This document shows positions 62,441-64,000 of a DNA stretch of 64,000 nt, one piece after another. Below the pieces are notes generated by a model. The model was not told where the DNA came from and did no database searches. It saw nothing but the letters and a program-made list of their open reading frames with translations. The position numbers were made by a program, and so were the translations under genes. Position 1 is the stretch's first letter, and each line of letters opens with the position of its first letter. The stretch covers positions 1,984,001 through 2,048,000 of the forward strand of contig NZ_CP071859.1 of the NCBI RefSeq assembly GCF_023716665.1. Reading direction: 5' to 3'. The stretch is from Vibrio sp. SCSIO 43135 (GTDB lineage: Bacteria; Pseudomonadota; Gammaproteobacteria; Enterobacterales; Vibrionaceae).

Positions 62441-62454
62441 TTGATTTAGTTTAA
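62441..62454. promoter_or_regulatory. candidate FNR-like site upstream of pflB
   Basis: TTGATTTAGTTTAA has a perfect left half and 3 of 5 in the right half of TTGAT-N4-ATCAA, about 205 bp before pflB, which is FNR- and ArcA-controlled in E. coli. Weak on its own. Confidence 0.35.
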
Positions 62455-62658
62455 GGTTTACGGATTTTTTTTAGTTTACTCTTAATTTCAAGTTAGCGAG
62501 TCTCTTTCTCGAAACGAGTAACAATATCTATAGTATTAACGTTGAATTTTGAAACTATACATATTGTTATTAATAAAGAGTGTACTGGTTCCCTCTCTGG
62601 GATTGCTGGCTCAACAGTAAACAGTACGTGTTTTTTCTACTAAAAAGGTAGGTATGTC

Positions 62659-64000
62659 ATGGCAGAGCAATTTGCTAAAGCTTGGGAAGGTTTTGCTGAA
62701 GGTGATTGGCAGAACGAAGTAAACGTTCGTGATTTCATTCAAAAGAACTACACACCGTATGAAGGCGACGAGTCTTTCCTAGTTTCTGAAGGTACTGAAG
62801 CAACAAACGTACTTTGGGCTAAAGTAATGGAAGGCATCAAGCAGGAAAACGCGACTCACGCACCTGTTGATTTCGATACTTCTGTTATCTCTACCATCAC
62901 TTCTCATGATGCTGGTTACATCAACAAAGACCTTGAAACTATCGTTGGTCTTCAGACTGAAGCACCTCTAAAACGTGCAATCATGCCTAACGGCGGTGTA
63001 CGTATGATCGAAGGTTCTTGTAAAGCTTACGGTCGTACGCTAGACCCACAAGTTTCTAAAATCTACTCTGAGTACCGCAAAACGCACAACCAAGGCGTTT
63101 TCGATGTGTACTCTCCTGATATCCTAAAATGTCGTAAGTCTGGTGTTCTGACTGGTCTTCCAGATGCATACGGCCGTGGTCGTATCATCGGTGACTACCG
63201 TCGTGTTGCACTGTACGGTGTAGACTTCCTAATGAAGGACAAAGTTGCTCAGTTCCACTCTACTCAAGAGAAACTAGAAGCTGGCGACGATCTACAAATG
63301 ACTATGCAGCTGCGTGAAGAGCTTCAAGAGCAACACCGTGCTCTAGGTCAAATGAAAGAAATGGCTGCGTCTTACGGCTTCGACATTTCTGGTCCTGCGA
63401 CTACAGCTCAAGAAGCTATCCAGTGGACTTACTTCGGTTACCTAGCAGCTGTTAAATCTCAAAACGGCGCGGCTATGTCTCTAGGTCGTACTTCGACTTT
63501 CCTTGACGTATACGTTGAGCGTGACATCGCAGCTGGCATCATCACTGAAGAACAAGCTCAGGAAATGATCGACCACTTCGTAATGAAGCTACGTATGGTT
63601 CGCTTCCTACGTACTCCTGAGTACGATGAGCTATTCTCTGGCGACCCGATCTGGGCAACAGAATCTATGGGTGGTATGGGTGTTGACGGTCGTACGCTAG
63701 TAACACGTACAAACTTCCGTTTCCTAAACACGCTATACACTATGGGTCCTTCTCCAGAGCCAAACATCACTGTACTTTGGTCTGAGCAGCTACCTGACGG
63801 CTTCAAGAAGTTCTGTGCGAAGGTATCTATCGATACTTCTTCTATCCAGTACGAGAACGATGACCTAATGCGTCCAGATTTCGACAACGATGACTACGCT
63901 ATCGCTTGTTGTGTATCGCCAATGGTTATCGGTAAGCACATGCAGTTCTTCGGCGCTCGTGCAAACTTAGCTAAAACTCTTCTATACGTTATCAACGGCG
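62659..64000 (+). CDS. pflB: formate C-acetyltransferase (pyruvate formate-lyase), N-terminal part
   Basis: The frame is open to the right edge: 447 residues of about 758 are present. The enzyme cleaves pyruvate plus CoA to acetyl-CoA and formate anaerobically by a glycyl radical. Active-site cysteines are in [11 protein letters not shown] (Cys417-Cys418). The glycyl-radical loop lies outside the window. Start ATG 62659, with AGG nearby; the ATG at 62654 is in another frame. Its product formate is the substrate of FocA, encoded at 12091. Confidence 0.95.
   Translation, partial: MAEQFAKAWEGFAEGDWQNEVNVRDFIQKNYTPYEGDESFLVSEGTEATNVLWAKVMEGIKQENATHAPVDFDTSVISTITSHDAGYINKDLETIVGLQTEAPLKRAIMPNGGVRMIEGSCKAYGRTLDPQVSKIYSEYRKTHNQGVFDVYSPDILKCRKSGVLTGLPDAYGRGRIIGDYRRVALYGVDFLMKDKVAQFHSTQEKLEAGDDLQMTMQLREELQEQHRALGQMKEMAASYGFDISGPATTAQEAIQWTYFGYLAAVKSQNGAAMSLGRTSTFLDVYVERDIAAGIITEEQAQEMIDHFVMKLRMVRFLRTPEYDELFSGDPIWATESMGGMGVDGRTLVTRTNFRFLNTLYTMGPSPEPNITVLWSEQLPDGFKKFCAKVSIDTSSIQYENDDLMRPDFDNDDYAIACCVSPMVIGKHMQFFGARANLAKTLLYVING

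Overview
The window is core chromosome of a Vibrio species (Vibrionaceae, Gammaproteobacteria), almost certainly chromosome 1. Markers are a TorECA-type trimethylamine N-oxide respiratory operon, a monomeric NADP isocitrate dehydrogenase, a manganese-type pyrophosphatase, an NhaC-family carrier under a lysine riboswitch, an OmpU-like porin and an artP/hisP-type amino-acid ABC operon. From memory, the block bioA/bioBFCD - htpX - purB - hflD - mnmA - gsk - hns - nhaC - his operon - rluE - icd - cspD - clpSA follows the V. cholerae chromosome 1 order. I saw no prophage, insertion sequence, CRISPR array, tRNA or rRNA, and no broken gene. Two genes are cut by the window edges: a DUF2927 protein (left) and pflB (right).

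Layout. 1-6.7 kb: DUF2927 end, DUF2750 protein, ppaC, a periplasmic solute-binding-like protein, a MneA-like manganese exporter with a Fur-like operator, a GH36 alpha-galactosidase, and a second solute-binding-like paralogue. 6.8-13 kb: anaerobic functions (torA, torC, torE; focA) with an orphan fetB-like permease between them. 13.3-16.5 kb: TIGR02647 protein, PACE efflux protein with a divergent LysR regulator, then a YeeZ-like and a YdcF-like gene. 16.5-23.9 kb: clpA/clpS, cspD, yedK, icd, rluE. 24-31.5 kb: complete histidine operon hisGDCBHAFI with leader peptide and attenuator. 31.5-40.7 kb: nhaC-family lysine carrier, hns, gsk, mnmA, hflD, purB, htpX. 40.9-46.2 kb: a 55-residue protein and the divergent biotin genes. 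46.3-57 kb: DUF2057 protein, porin, dinG, yfcA-priC-rsmS-roxA, a small membrane protein, a chemoreceptor, xthA. 57-64 kb: hisMQ, solute-binding protein and hisP homologues behind ARG boxes, a DUF3360 transporter, and pflB.

Working together: TorECA, FocA and PflB belong to anaerobic energy metabolism, and an exact FNR-type box lies upstream of torE. The his operon is attenuated through five consecutive His codons. gsk and purB each have a PurR-type palindrome; the bio genes share a BirA-type operator; the amino-acid ABC operon has paired ARG boxes; the NhaC-family gene has a recognisable L-box. The sites I cannot assign are the more interesting part: an inverted pair of consensus DnaA boxes between fetB and focA, a perfect 21-bp palindrome between icd and rluE, a hairpin/T-tract element upstream of the alpha-galactosidase that looks like an attenuator or small RNA, and a hairpin-rich leader upstream of the DUF3360 transporter. 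I found no clearly new multi-gene system.
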